From NCBI GenBank assembly GCA_033725935.1, contig MU867065.1, positions 682,001 through 746,000 of the forward strand: a stretch of 64,000 bases of DNA, in the 5' to 3' direction. This DNA comes from Cladorrhinum sp. PSN259. Its lineage: Eukaryota > Ascomycota > Sordariomycetes > Sordariales > Podosporaceae. The translations under genes and the position numbers were made by a program. Each line of letters begins with the position of its first letter. Position 1 is the first letter of the stretch. Positions 1-10,668 of the stretch are shown here, piece after piece. The notes beneath the pieces are model-generated. The model searched no databases. It saw only the letters and a list, made by a program, of their open reading frames with translations, and had not been told where the DNA came from.

Positions 1-425
1 TTTCGACTTGGAATGGTGGCAACTGGGAGAGACTCCGGAGCAGCAGTCAGCTCTTGCATCTGAGATGCAGATAGGCGCCTGACTCCATCGGGATTGCTTG
101 TCTTTGTGTTTGATCGGCTTCGTGTCTTTGGTATGGATATGGTCGTCTCTTGGTGGGGTTCTGAAGAGTCGCTCAAAGGGTCGCCATCGGTTTGGCTGTC
201 ACTCGAAGGATCTGGGGTCGGTACTGCTTTGGTAGGGCTCGACGTCGGTGGCTTGAGCGCGAGGTGAGACTCTGTTGGGGACAATGGCGGGTCGTCTGGT
301 GTTAAGATGGGTGAAGGTAGATAGGCTCTATTATTCGCAGGTTTGGGCGCATCCGCCGAGCTGTCGCCGAGACCCGACGGTAGCGGCAGCTGTTCAGCTC
401 GACCAGTCCCGCTGGTGGTCGCCAT
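1..425 (-). CDS. 5' part of an unrecognised Ser/Pro-rich protein gene (runs off the left edge)
   Basis: An open frame begins at an ATG at 425-423 on the minus strand and stays open to the window end, giving about 141 N-terminal residues with no stop. The protein starts MATTSGTGRAEQLPL and is rich in Pro, Ser and Thr, with several SP/TP dipeptides (for example LPSPILTPDDPPLSPTES). It looks intrinsically disordered and could be phosphorylated. No domain is visible in this part, so I cannot name a function; in fungi such N-termini often precede a nuclear or signalling domain, but that is only inference. The rest of the gene lies left of the window. No intron is needed within the visible part. 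Confidence 0.6.
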   Translation of the reverse strand, partial: MATTSGTGRAEQLPLPSGLGDSSADAPKPANNRAYLPSPILTPDDPPLSPTESHLALKPPTSSPTKAVPTPDPSSDSQTDGDPLSDSSEPHQETTISIPKTRSRSNTKTSNPDGVRRLSASQMQELTAAPESLPVATIPSR

Positions 426-1314
426 GATTATGGTGTCGAGCAACTAGGGAATTTGTCGTTGCACACCATTTCAAAGGTGCTTGAAGGGCAAAAAAGATGA
501 AGATGCACAAAGGGACACCTTGACGGCGAGACGGGCCTTCGTCAGGTCCAGTTCTGGAATTACAACGCAGCACGAAACATTGCAGGTGGTTGCCCTGCAG
601 AATCCCGGCTTGGCGGTTCCAATTACGTTGAACCGATGCCCCACTTTTCGCTTCGCTGACAGGCATTCACCAGCTTCATTGTCAACTTCATCCTTCAAAC
701 ATCAACTTCACCATGAAGAGTAAATCTTCTCAAACTATCATTACCCGATTTACCCGCAAACAATCTGATCAGAACTTTGCAAGACATAAAATTTCCCAGT
801 CAGGAACAAGAAGATCTGATTGCTATCGGCCCGGGCATTGTTGCGCTGTAACTTTTTCCTTTATTCTACTCGAGCGTTGCAGATAACATCCTACAAGGGC
901 ATCTGTACTAGAATGCCGAAACTTGAGATGCCTCGGGAAATTCATCAAGCTCTTTCACACGGTTGTTTTACAGACAGCACATTAACAATGTAGCGCCGGT
1001 CGTGCTGTAGCCAGTGCCAGCATCTCGAACGCCAGTCTAGAGCTGCTTAAGAGACTGAGGCAGCTGATAGCTACCAGTTACATGGTGCTGAAGCAAAAAG
1101 CCCATTCATATGATGCGGCTCAACTTCATTGACGCGAGTTGTCTCAAGCAACTTGCAACATAGGATTGCCAAATGAGCGTCACAGCGGCCTCGGTTACAA
1201 AGTATTTAATGGCTTGAATATCCCTCTGCCCTCAGTGACTCGCATATCTACTCGGACTTTTCTCATCATTATCTAGACTTGAGGTCAGTAATCATTGCAA
1301 CAGAACTACCAACC
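426..1314. other. Intergenic region between divergent genes
   Basis: This 889-bp stretch separates the minus-strand Ser/Pro-rich gene from the plus-strand cysteine-rich gene and must hold both promoters. Frames inside it overlap each other on both strands and show no fungal codon pattern. I see no RNA gene or repeat. Confidence 0.5.
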
Positions 1315-1780
1315 ATGTGCCATATGTGGGCCACGATCCATCCATGCGGACATGCCGGTACAGACGGCAACTGTTGCATTGCGGCGCCCCTCGCCAACCC
1401 TGAGACGGGCCACAAATCCTTCTGCGGCCGGACCACTTCTAGGCAAGACACTGCTGAGTCTACAACCCCTTGTATCTACTCCTGGTGTTTTTATAATGGC
1501 AGGCCGTGGACCTGTTGTGGGTGCAACACGCGTGTTCGCCAAGGTCTTTGTCCGAACGAGGGCTGTCCGAAATGGCAACATTTTTGCTGCAAGGATTGTA
1601 CACGCGAACGTGAGTCTGGTCACGATATGCGCTCACCGATTCCCAGGAGACGCGAGTTACAGGCTGCTGACTTGTACGTATCTTATAGTGATAACCAGAC
1701 GCAGCGAGCTTCGAACTGACTATGGCAAGAAACAGAGACTTCAAGAACAGAGAAGGAACGCCCGGGAGCGTGATCAGTGA
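1315..1780 (+). CDS. Small cysteine-rich protein, copy A of a tandem pair
   Basis: Two exons, 1315-1609 and 1689-1780, give 128 residues; the intron has a GTGAGT donor and a TTATAG acceptor. The start is the ATG of MCHMWATIHPCGH. The protein has about 16 Cys, including CC and C-x2-C groups, a core of the form C-F-YNGRP-W-x-CC, and a CCKDC motif just before the intron. The second exon encodes a basic, charged tail ending ERDQ. There is no signal peptide, so it is probably intracellular and may bind metal (inference). The gene 3' of it has the same core spacing and an intron at the same place after CCKDC, in the same phase, so the two are paralogues. I do not recognise a named family. Confidence 0.7.
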
Positions 1781-2206
1781 GGACAGGGTGCTGGCGGTTC
1801 TCATAGCGGCCAGGCTTTTTGAAAGCCTCTTTGATTTTGGCGATGGCATTGATCATGATTTACTCAATTTTGGAGCCTTGGGAAATTCTAGCTGGGTAGG
1901 TACTGGACCATCTAAGTAAAACAATTCACCACTTAATTCGAGGCGAGCCTTGTGTACTTTTCCAACAAATTGGCCTCTTTTAACATTTCTCCAAATACAT
2001 CTCGACATTGGTAATTCATTGCTTTGTAGCAGCCCAACTGGGCCAAGCTCTCCGACCAAATAATCAGATTATTCAGAGTGATATACATGTACGTTACAGC
2101 CGGAGCACCACTGGGCACTCTCAACTTATCAACTTAATCTTTCAGTCAAATAGACGGCCAACATCCTTACCTACCTACCAACACACAACGTGCCGCGTTA
2201 CCTAAG

Positions 2207-2671
2207 AAAAGTCCCCCTGCGGTGATGCATTCGTTAACCCGGATCTGAACAAGTACTGCCCCAGCTCCAACTTTGGGGCCGAAAATGAGATGGCAAAGCT
2301 CTGCCGCAATTTCGACAGTGCCCAGGTAGACGTGGAGCTGCACTCGGGCCGCGCGTGCCCCATGAGGGAGTGCTACTACAACGGAAAGCCCTACAGATGC
2401 TGTGGAACGTGCAAGAAGGTCTACAATGAGGGCCATTGCACCGAGAAATCTTGTAACAAGTATCTCAGGGGATGCTGCAAAGATTGCGAGCGCTTGCAAC
2501 GTAAGTCCATTCTTTGTTATAACTTGCAATGAGTTGCTTTCTATCTGTTCCACTACATGTATTCTGGTGCATCTTACCAGCTTTACTAACATTGACCATA
2601 TAGCCACCGAGGCTAGCACTGAGGACGCTGCAAAGGACCGAGCACGGTATGACGCTTGGGGCACGGCGTAA
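2207..2671 (+). CDS. Small cysteine-rich protein, copy B of a tandem pair (5' end uncertain)
   Basis: The last two exons are clear: one ending at 2500 and one at 2604-2671. The intron 2501-2603 has a GTAAGT donor, a perfect TACTAAC branch site at 2584-2590 and a TATAG acceptor. The protein carries the C-Y-YNGKP-Y-x-CC core and the CCKDC motif of copy A and ends YDAWGTA. The first in-frame ATG is at 2290 (92 residues), but similarity to copy A (a PCG motif and following Cys) extends upstream to about 2212, where an in-frame TAA is met. The real start is therefore probably in an upstream exon joined near 2206 (CCTAAG acceptor) that I could not locate, or the gene has lost its 5' exon. The function is unknown; no signal peptide is visible in the part seen. 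Confidence 0.6.
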
Positions 2672-3662
2672 GGAAACTTTCAGCCCGGGCTCGTTTTGAG
2701 GAACAAGGACACTTTCAATAATATCATCTAAATCGAAGAGGGAGTTGATGGTTCTAGAGGACAATGGATTTTAGTAAGATTATAGCGAGAGAGGCGGAAC
2801 CTCTCGTAGGATTTTGGACTTGATATGGGGTTGTAGAGGTACTTTGACAGTACTGTCTATTGCTTGGAATCAGGATATAACGAAATGAAAAATCATACCT
2901 CCTTTTTTTCCTTTTTCCCTTTTTTTGGGCATCCAAACAAGCTCTCCATGTTTTGAGGTAGATAAATCTACGTGTTCAGGCAAGTCATGCCTGCTTTTGT
3001 CTCTCTTATATCATTTCCGTTGTTAGACTCGGCCGATTTGTATGCTTTTGACCTTTTTTTTTCAGTCACATCCATGGATCTGAGGCTTCTTCCCTCACTA
3101 CCTACATGTATGTGGCTACAGGGGTTCCAATTTCAACTGTCTCGGGAAAAAAGCGTAAATACTAATAAGCCCTTGTCCATGTGAAAGTCAAGACACTGAA
3201 ACTAGGGAATGAAAAAATGAAATATAAAAAAACTTGGCTACCTCCGCTACTAATGGAGTTCATGTAACATATCCCCAGTACCAGTATATAAGCAGGGCCA
3301 TTATTCAATTCCTTCTCAGATCCTGATCTTTTCTTGTTCCAGCTGGCACCAACCCAATTCAGCCCAAACAACAACTTGAGTGTCCAAAACATAGCACAAC
3401 TGTGACCTGAAAGGTCCACACGGCTGACAAAATTCATCAAAATGGATCTCGTCCAAACTCCCAATCCCCACATACCTAACCTCTTTCTTTTTGAAACCCA
3501 ACAGCATCCACAAACACAAAGACTGGCTTAGGCTCCGCACCGAAAAATGGCACTTCGCCCACGGTAGAAACTAAATAGAACTGACCTGGAGTAAATGGGA
3601 TCATCATTTTTGTTTCCTATACGTCAATTCGAGGATGAAGCAGAGGAGAATAGCTGGTTTAA
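2672..3662. other. Intergenic region between convergent genes
   Basis: About 990 bp of 3' flanks with T-rich and CT-rich runs (for example 2901-2932) and one TACATGTA palindrome at 3103-3110. Frames on the minus strand between 3162 and 3540 lack coding character. I see no gene. Confidence 0.5.
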
Positions 3663-4847
3663 TCATGACTGCCTTTGCTTTGTCCAGTCACTCGTATCTT
3701 CTTCGGCCGATCCCCCCCTCCGTGTCATGTCCCTTACATGATACAAAAGCTTGCCGAATCTTCTAAAGCGAGATTCCTCCCAATCCTCGAGTCCAGGAGC
3801 CAGTTGGACGTCGTAGCGTCTGTGCTTGATGCCGATCCAGTCGTCATGTTTTCGCCAGACATCTGACGGCGTATTCGTGATGTTGAGGTCGGGGTCAGCC
3901 GTCTGAGAATACCGAGGGAAATCCTCGCGTTTTGGAACAAGCGTCACAAGCGGCTTCGGAGGCAGCTCAGGCCTGAGACCAGTCTCCCGCCTTCGGATGA
4001 AGGCAAGGCTAACACGACAGTCCGCGGGCAGAACTGGCGTGAGGGCTCTCATCAAACGGCAAAGCTCCATGAGATACATAATTTCCTTTTTCGCAAATGA
4101 CCCGTGTCTCCTGGCCTCTATTTGACGTCTTTTAAGGTAACGGAAATCATGGTTGAATATGAGATTCCGAAGATGAGGAAATCGGCTCCGGTCGAGGGCG
4201 GGTATCCAGTTGCTGAGATCCAAGGACTGCTGCTCGGCTGGGGCCATGGCGTAGCAGTGATGTTTGTGGTCAGCCTCGTCCGAGCGAGTTGTGAAGCGCA
4301 CTCTGAGAGTTCGTGCTGCCATGAAGCCACCGGTGCTGTTTGCCAAGGAGGAGAGGACAGCCCACCACTCGCAGCGATCAGCCTTGATCTCGAGGTCCCG
4401 AGCATTTCGATAGATCAGACGAGCCAGAGGATGGATATGCGGCATCCACTGAAGCTCTATTGGGGTAAACAACCTTGGAATCTGTTCCCTCAACGGAGTC
4501 CCTCCAGCCACACCTGGTCCACTGGGTCCAAACACCTCCGCATCGATTACGATGCGGTTCACGCGACAAAAGACATCTATTGCTCGGTCTGTCCAGGTGC
4601 GACTGACACAGCGCAGGATTTTGAGGTTAATGTTGGCTGTATTTCGGGGCCAAGCTAGCTGCAGGCCGTTGCGGCATTCTGCGAGGTTACACTCGGAGGC
4701 ATTCGGGCAGAGTAAACGATGTCCTCGGCGCTCGGGGTCGTAGGCGAAGGTGATTACTGGGCCTCGCACGCGACTAGAAATGTCAGATTGAAGAAAGTGT
4801 CCGAAAATGTAATCTTGAATCTCGAGGGGAAGCCTCTCAGGGGCCAT
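3663..4847 (-). CDS. F-box-like protein, intact member of a local paralogue pair
   Basis: A single exon encodes 394 residues. It opens with MAPERLPLEIQDYIFGHFL, which fits the first helix of an F-box (LPxEI..I...L); the next F-box helices are hard to see, so I call it F-box-like. If correct it would link a substrate to an SCF ubiquitin ligase through Skp1 (family knowledge, not shown here). The middle has an LRCVSRTW segment, a pattern common in fungal F-box-like proteins of this size, then HLRNLIF and a C-terminal SDVWRKHDDWIGIKHRRYD block. The tail is basic and disordered. A decayed copy with matching blocks lies at about 13.8-15.0 kb in the opposite orientation. No introns or leucine-rich repeats are apparent. 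Confidence 0.7.
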   Translation of the reverse strand: MAPERLPLEIQDYIFGHFLQSDISSRVRGPVITFAYDPERRGHRLLCPNASECNLAECRNGLQLAWPRNTANINLKILRCVSRTWTDRAIDVFCRVNRIVIDAEVFGPSGPGVAGGTPLREQIPRLFTPIELQWMPHIHPLARLIYRNARDLEIKADRCEWWAVLSSLANSTGGFMAARTLRVRFTTRSDEADHKHHCYAMAPAEQQSLDLSNWIPALDRSRFPHLRNLIFNHDFRYLKRRQIEARRHGSFAKKEIMYLMELCRLMRALTPVLPADCRVSLAFIRRRETGLRPELPPKPLVTLVPKREDFPRYSQTADPDLNITNTPSDVWRKHDDWIGIKHRRYDVQLAPGLEDWEESRFRRFGKLLYHVRDMTRRGGSAEEDTSDWTKQRQS

Positions 4848-5031
4848 GGTGGAAGTTGATGACTGTTGAAGAGGGGTAGGTTGCCGGGAAATGAGACAGC
4901 TAAGGTAGTCAAAGATTCTTTCTTTCTGATTGGATCAACATTTTGATGGTCACAAGAATGGTCACACTTGATTCCGACTTGGTCAAGGGCTGTAGAAGGA
5001 CGCCCATGAAGCAGAGTGGCATTTTATTCAG

Positions 5032-5736
5032 TTACTTCTTCTTCCATGTCCAATCGGCGTCCTCATGAACCGCCATCTCCTCCAAATCTTTACGAATTTC
5101 TCTCTTCCTCCGCCAATCCACCGCCTGTCCCGCAAACCTCATATCCCTCTCGTCCATTAACTTCTCTAATCCCGGGACCTGATCCTCAGCAGTGATGCTC
5201 GTCATCAACTCTGGCTGTCCCAATGGTAGCTTATCCCCTCGGTCCACCTGCCACAAATGATATACTTTGCCATACAACTTGATCACCTCCTCCATCTCTG
5301 CCGTCTCGGCCTTTTCCCACGCCGCAGTAGGGACCAATGCGCTTGGCTGGGGCATGACCAGCATCCCCGACTTGACTTCAAACACATGCGAGTGCCATAA
5401 TCTCCTCTCCTCTTGGGGTAGTTCCTCGTACAGATGGGGTTTGATCATATACTCGACGCCGATTAATCTTGCGCCAGGTCCGGGACGGTCGTAGAGGAGA
5501 CACTGCCTGACGTCCTCGGTAAGGTGGCCGCAGTAGTGGTTCGCTTCGACGGGAGGGCGGGAAGGATCAGAGGCGTAGATGTGAAAGGCGTTGAGGTGGG
5601 CGCAGATGTTTTTGGTTGGGGTAAAGTCTTGGGTTAAAGAGGCACCGGTTTCGAGGATGGTCGATTTGGCGCTGCGTTCGGTACCCGGGACCGAGTGTGC
5701 GCAGGCGTCTTGGTCTTTGCTGTGCGAAAGGGACAT
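5032..5736 (-). CDS. DUF1264 / oil-body-associated-like protein
   Basis: A single exon encodes 234 residues. The DUF1264 signature runs through most of the length: an N-terminal HLNAFHIYASDPSRP, then HYCGHL, RLIGVEYMI, LWHSHVFEVKSG and the late block YGKVYHLWQVDRGDKLPLG. In plants, members are oil-body-associated proteins that help keep lipid droplets small; in fungi the role is not well known, so a lipid-droplet role here is inferred. The length matches the family (about 210-250 residues). There is no membrane helix or signal peptide. The start is the first ATG (MSLSHSKDQDACAH). The upstream neighbour on the other strand is the modin-like gene, about 1.2 kb away. Confidence 0.85.
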   Translation of the reverse strand: MSLSHSKDQDACAHSVPGTERSAKSTILETGASLTQDFTPTKNICAHLNAFHIYASDPSRPPVEANHYCGHLTEDVRQCLLYDRPGPGARLIGVEYMIKPHLYEELPQEERRLWHSHVFEVKSGMLVMPQPSALVPTAAWEKAETAEMEEVIKLYGKVYHLWQVDRGDKLPLGQPELMTSITAEDQVPGLEKLMDERDMRFAGQAVDWRRKREIRKDLEEMAVHEDADWTWKKK

Positions 5737-6911
5737 TTTGTTTTGTTATTGTTGTTTAATCTTAATTGATTGATTATTTTTTGTTTGCTGAGGTTTGCAC
5801 TAGCCATCATTGATCATGGTGGTTGCCATTCATTAGGGTGCAAATGCCCATCTTCAAGTGGTGACGTCATGGAGGACTTTGGATCCCGATTCACGAGTAA
5901 AATCCCAGACGGACAAAAAGCCAATCTGAAATCCCAGAAAGAAAAAGGTCGCGTGCCGGTTTACCAATCTCCGCTTACTCCAAATGCTTCAAAAATGTCA
6001 ATCAATTGCATTTTCTCAAACTTTGCCAAAGGCCTACAACCTCCTGAAATTTCTCTCGCTGAATACGTCCATTTTGGGATCTCTTGAAGCCCTGATTCCC
6101 GTGGTCAACCGTGACTGCCAAGCGAAACCTCGAATGATCGGTTCTGCAAGGACCAACAAATCCCTTTTTCTCTTCCCTGGGGCTGTGCTCTGCAGCATCG
6201 AAAGCAGTGCAACCTTTTGCTCGTCAGCTTACACAAACAAGTCGTCGCCAATGCGCACCAACGGCTTCCTGCAGTGGATCAAGTACGGGGCAAGGGGACT
6301 TTGGAGCCAACACCTTCGAAAGCGCGCTATCCGCCGACATTTGACACCACCAATATCTGACCCCTACTTTAAAAACAAGGGCAACCACAAAAGAAACCAA
6401 CAACAAACACTCAAGACAAAATGCATCAATTGAGTCGGGTTTGAAGGCCATCGAGTGGCTGAATTGCCTTGAGTCGCCAGGCAGTTCTCTGCGGCGCAGT
6501 GAGTGCAGACAGGGAGGAGGCGGCCGGGGCGACAACGGCCCTTGTATCGCTAAACCACATGCAGTCTGGTGCTCACGTCTGACAACGCCGGTCCCTTTTT
6601 TCGTGGCCGGGGTTCGCGATCCTACAACTGACCAACTCCCGACCTCATTGGTTGCCTTGTGCAGCTCCCCCAGGCGCCCAATATTCCCCACAAGGGTGCA
6701 GCTCAGCACCCTTTTCTCAGCCATGCCCGAGCGACGCAAGCCACTTCATCGTGAGGGAGGCCAATGTTGCGGTTGGGGATGACAAGGTTGTTTTTATTTC
6801 TGTTTCCCGGATCGCGGCGAGTGATTGATCTCGATTCTCCACACACAAATGCCCTAGAATCTCGACACCTATCACGTTCGACGCCTCGATCGAATCATCG
6901 CCCTCGACAAG
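5737..6911. other. Shared promoter region of two divergent genes
   Basis: This 1.17-kb stretch lies between the DUF1264 gene (minus) and the modin-like gene (plus). It contains short overlapping frames without coding pattern. I see no repeat or RNA gene. Confidence 0.5.
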
Positions 6912-9105
6912 ATGTCGCAAACTATCCCGGGTGGTAGTCAGCAGACAATAGCCGACTTCACAAACTCGACAGTATACCTAAAGGAGGATGACAAGGACGA
7001 GAAAATCATCAACTATGTTGCCCTCATCTTGTCCGTGGTGGCTCTCATCAGCACCTTTGCCCAGCTCTTCCAGCAGTACCTGGCTTCGGCCATCGGATAC
7101 GCCAATTGCGGCGAGACCGTGATGGGCGAATGGCACCACAGCAAGAAACGAAAATTTCGGGCGAGCGAGCTACGATTCGAGGTTCAATTCGAGACGCCCG
7201 TCATCTTTGTTTGCCCACCAACCAACGAGAGAGGACCCATCCCCGGGAAGCCGATAAACTTCGTCAATGGCACCCCAGAAAGTCTGAAAGACACGAGGAC
7301 GCTCATGCCCGACGAGGAGATCAAACGGGTGCAAGCAGCGATGGCCAGCAGCAGCAGCAGCAGCAGAGTACACACAGCCGACAACGAAAGAGCAACCTGG
7401 GTCACCATGCTGTCTCAGCTCCAGTCAATGGAAAGACAGAGCCAGCAATGGCAACAGGAACATTACAAGCACAATCCGCCTCAAAACCTCCCACTGGTTA
7501 CCTTCGAAAACCACACATTGGCAATTGCCATGCAGGCGAAGAAGAGAAGTTGGGACAACATGCCGACAGACGTCACCAAGCCATACGCGACCACTACCAT
7601 CTGCCACATCCTCGAGATTGCCGCCATGATGGGTATCTACTGGCAAGAGTTTGATCGCGCCAAGGGAAAATATCGCGCTGAAGGAAATGGATACATGCTC
7701 ACTGGCGCTCAGGTCGCTGATCTCGGTCTCGCCTTTACCTTCCAAATCTGCGGTAAAAGCAAATTTCAGGAGAATCGCGTTATCCCAGTCGATGAAGTCA
7801 AAGATTTTTGCTGCGGGGTTGTGCCAACCCTGTTTCAAGACACCACGAAGGACCAGCGACGTGTTGACTTCCCGAATGAAGACTCGAAGGATTTGAGCAA
7901 GCTGCAGTTTGGCAGCATGAACGAGATCGCCGAGACCATGGTACTGATTGACTGCAACACCAACACGGCCAATTACTTCCGCGCCAACAACACCTCGGCC
8001 AAACACAACCACCTCTTTCCAGGTAACAAGGTCAGCCCTATTCTTCAAAGACCATTATGCTGACATCATTCCAGTTCCCTTCGAGCTCCTTGGTATGCTG
8101 GGAAAAACTCTACACATTCGCAACGGCGCTTTCCGGATGCTTCCAAACCCAACCCCTTACCACTGGGATAAGAATTTCTTCAACCTTCGGCGTCTCATCA
8201 GGGAGTTCTGGCGAAAGATCTCTGACTCGGAAGGCGAGATTCCTCCCACCCTGCAAAACACAGAGCTCATTGAGGAGAGCCAAAAAGTCGTGGAGGAAAT
8301 CAACCGCGACAAGAAAACTAACACGCCCGGTTATTCCATGCCTCTCTTGAATTGCCTACACGAGGTTATTGACAAGTGTGATACCTTCCTAAAAGATGCT
8401 GACCGTGAGCTCGTCCGCATGGTCCTGCGTGAGCATTTCCAAAAGATACTAAAAATGATCAATGAGACGGAAGAGGGCGGCGACAAAGAGAAAACCGGAC
8501 AGCCCAGGAGGGAATCCAATGGAGATGAAAGGGCCCGAGCGATGCATTTCTCAGAGCTCCATGCCGCGAGCCCCGAGGTGCGTCAGGAAGTGTTTATGGA
8601 GCTCTACTTTTTCAGCATCCTGCCGGATGTCCGTACCAAGGCCGTTCAGTCGTATCAGCGCCGCCAATCAACGGACCGATATGCCCCATCGATGCGCGCT
8701 CCGTCCATTCGCTCTCGCCGGGATTCGTTGGACACTCTTCCCGAAAAGGCCCTATCGGAGCCCCCAACACCTCTCGGACAAGCTTCTCCGCCTCGCCCGC
8801 TGTCACCGGCTGCAGCCATGCGCTCTCCAACACTCGCTCCACCCGGGATGGGGAAGCAAGCCCCGCAGCACAAGAGCTCGCAGTCGGTGCCGACGTTACA
8901 AATCTCGACGCCCACACCGCAGTCCGGATTCCTGGGCGGCACCTTTGACAAGACGACGAGCCTCGACTCCTCGGCCTCGGACATCTGGTGCACGTTGATC
9001 TTCAGGATGCTGTGCTGGCTTCTTCTGCATGACTTTGACAAGAAGGACGTGCAGATCCCCAAGAGCGAGCTCCTTGGAAATCGTCTGCCAGTTTACATTG
9101 TTTGA
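6912..9105 (+). CDS. Modin-like membrane-anchored protein
   Basis: Exons 6912-8022 and 8075-9105 (intron 52 nt, GTAACA donor, CTGAC branch, CCAG acceptor) give 713 residues. Residues about 35-60 form a hydrophobic helix (VALILSVVALISTFAQLFQQYL) followed by GYANCGETVMGEWH and FETPVIFVCPPTNERGPIP. This layout resembles the uncharacterised fungal family often labelled modin; that label is from memory and tentative. The middle is soluble with a Ser run (7344-7368), and the last third is Pro/Ser-rich and disordered before a short hydrophobic segment, WCTLIFRMLCWLLLHDF, near the C-terminus. The function is unknown; membrane attachment is inferred from the two hydrophobic segments. Confidence 0.7.
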
Positions 9106-10668
9106 GCAATCACTTGTTTAGATTGGGCTTGGAAACAGGTTTTCTGTATATGACACGTCTGTTTGGGTACTAAAATGGAGATATCATGACGACGACAAGA
9201 ACATCAACAATCACCACATCTGATGAAGTGATTATTCTGGCTTTGTAGGATACCGGGGATATTTTGGATTGTATATATAATCAGCGCACTAGTTTTCATG
9301 AATAGCGAAGCGTCTTGTCTTTGAAGTCGAGGTGAAGCGGTGAGCTGGCAATAGTCTTGGTTTTTCTCCTTATTGTGCACAGAAGGCTCATCGAGGGTCG
9401 TTATCATGACTTGCATTTTACTATAGAAACTTGGAAAAGACGTGGATTGGATTATCTCGTGTTTTGCCACGGTCGTCGTGTCTGCACGAGACTGAGGTGG
9501 AGGAGGTGCACCCATTCAAGCCATTCAACCCAATTTTGACCCGACCCATAGTTGCGTCTTTACCCCCTGACTCTGGATGCAGGACTCAGGAGCGGCATCC
9601 ACGGCATTCCATGATGATTGATGCATCCTGCCACCGCAGAATGCCTGAAGTGGGGCGGTCCTTTGGGGCCAAGATTGTTGATGAACTGGCATCAGGTCTC
9701 CACCCAATGCAGCAACGGCTTCTGGTGCTGTGACTGGATTGTTATTTGATGGTCTGGAGGAGCCAAGTCATCAATCACACTCTAGCGGGAAACCGGATAC
9801 AGACATGTGCATATTTGAACAAGCGAACCGTGGGACGATCAAGAGTTGAGTCTCGTTCATGTTGATGATGGACATTTTGCTTGGAAGAGGAAGAAGAGGA
9901 GGAGGGGCTGGTTGTGTTTTGACACAAAACATTTTTATTTTGGTGCCGGAGGGGATCCAATGGCAGCCGGCCAGACCGCTTGAATAAACCCCGCATCTCT
10001 CTCTCGCTCTTCCCCGCTCCGCCGTGACCGGGACTGGCACTGGATCGATGCGGTGAGGAGAAGAGTCGGATTCAGGGCTTGCACGACAAGAGACAAATCG
10101 AACAATTGAAGCTGACGGACGATGCACCCCTCCCGCGTCGGTATCCGATCACACGGTGGATAACTGGAAAAAGTATAGCTAAGTGGTGCCCGATGTCCTT
10201 CGCTATCCAATCATGTTTCACGGCCCGGATGCATGGATGATGGGGGGATGGTGGTGGTGCCGGTGGTGGTGTTTGCTGGCTCTCGCTCCCAGGAATAATT
10301 CCCCGTTGGATATTGATGGAGACAGAAACCGTGGGTTTAATACAAGCGCCTTGCTTCCCCTTCTTTTGACTCAATTTTTCCGATCTCCTCTCTCTCTTGC
10401 TCCAATCCATGTTTTGCAAACACTGGGCTTGAAGATATCACCAACAACCTTACTCTCAACTCTCCTCCCCGCCCTCTCGTTTATTGGAAGCTTGCTCTTG
10501 CTGGATCAAGGCGCTTAACAAGTCAAACACTCTAACCCACTTGGGTGTTGGAACATGGGAAGACCTCCCAGCACCACCACTCGATAAATAACAAGCAACC
10601 TTGATTCCACTTGGGGTTTTCTTCCTTTTAGTTTCTCTCTCCATAAAGCGATACCCAGAGCCGCAAAT
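9106..10668. other. Intergenic region with no supported gene
   Basis: About 1.56 kb separates two genes that both read on the plus strand. It has GA-rich tracts near 9886-9907 and GT-rich runs near 10240-10270. Candidate frames on both strands overlap and have no recognisable product. The last 200 bp should hold the promoter of the next gene. Confidence 0.5.

Noticed and set aside
6224..6739. 171-residue minus-strand frame upstream of the modin-like gene
   Set aside because: No recognisable domain, overlapped by equally long plus-strand frames, and codon use is unlike that of clear genes here.
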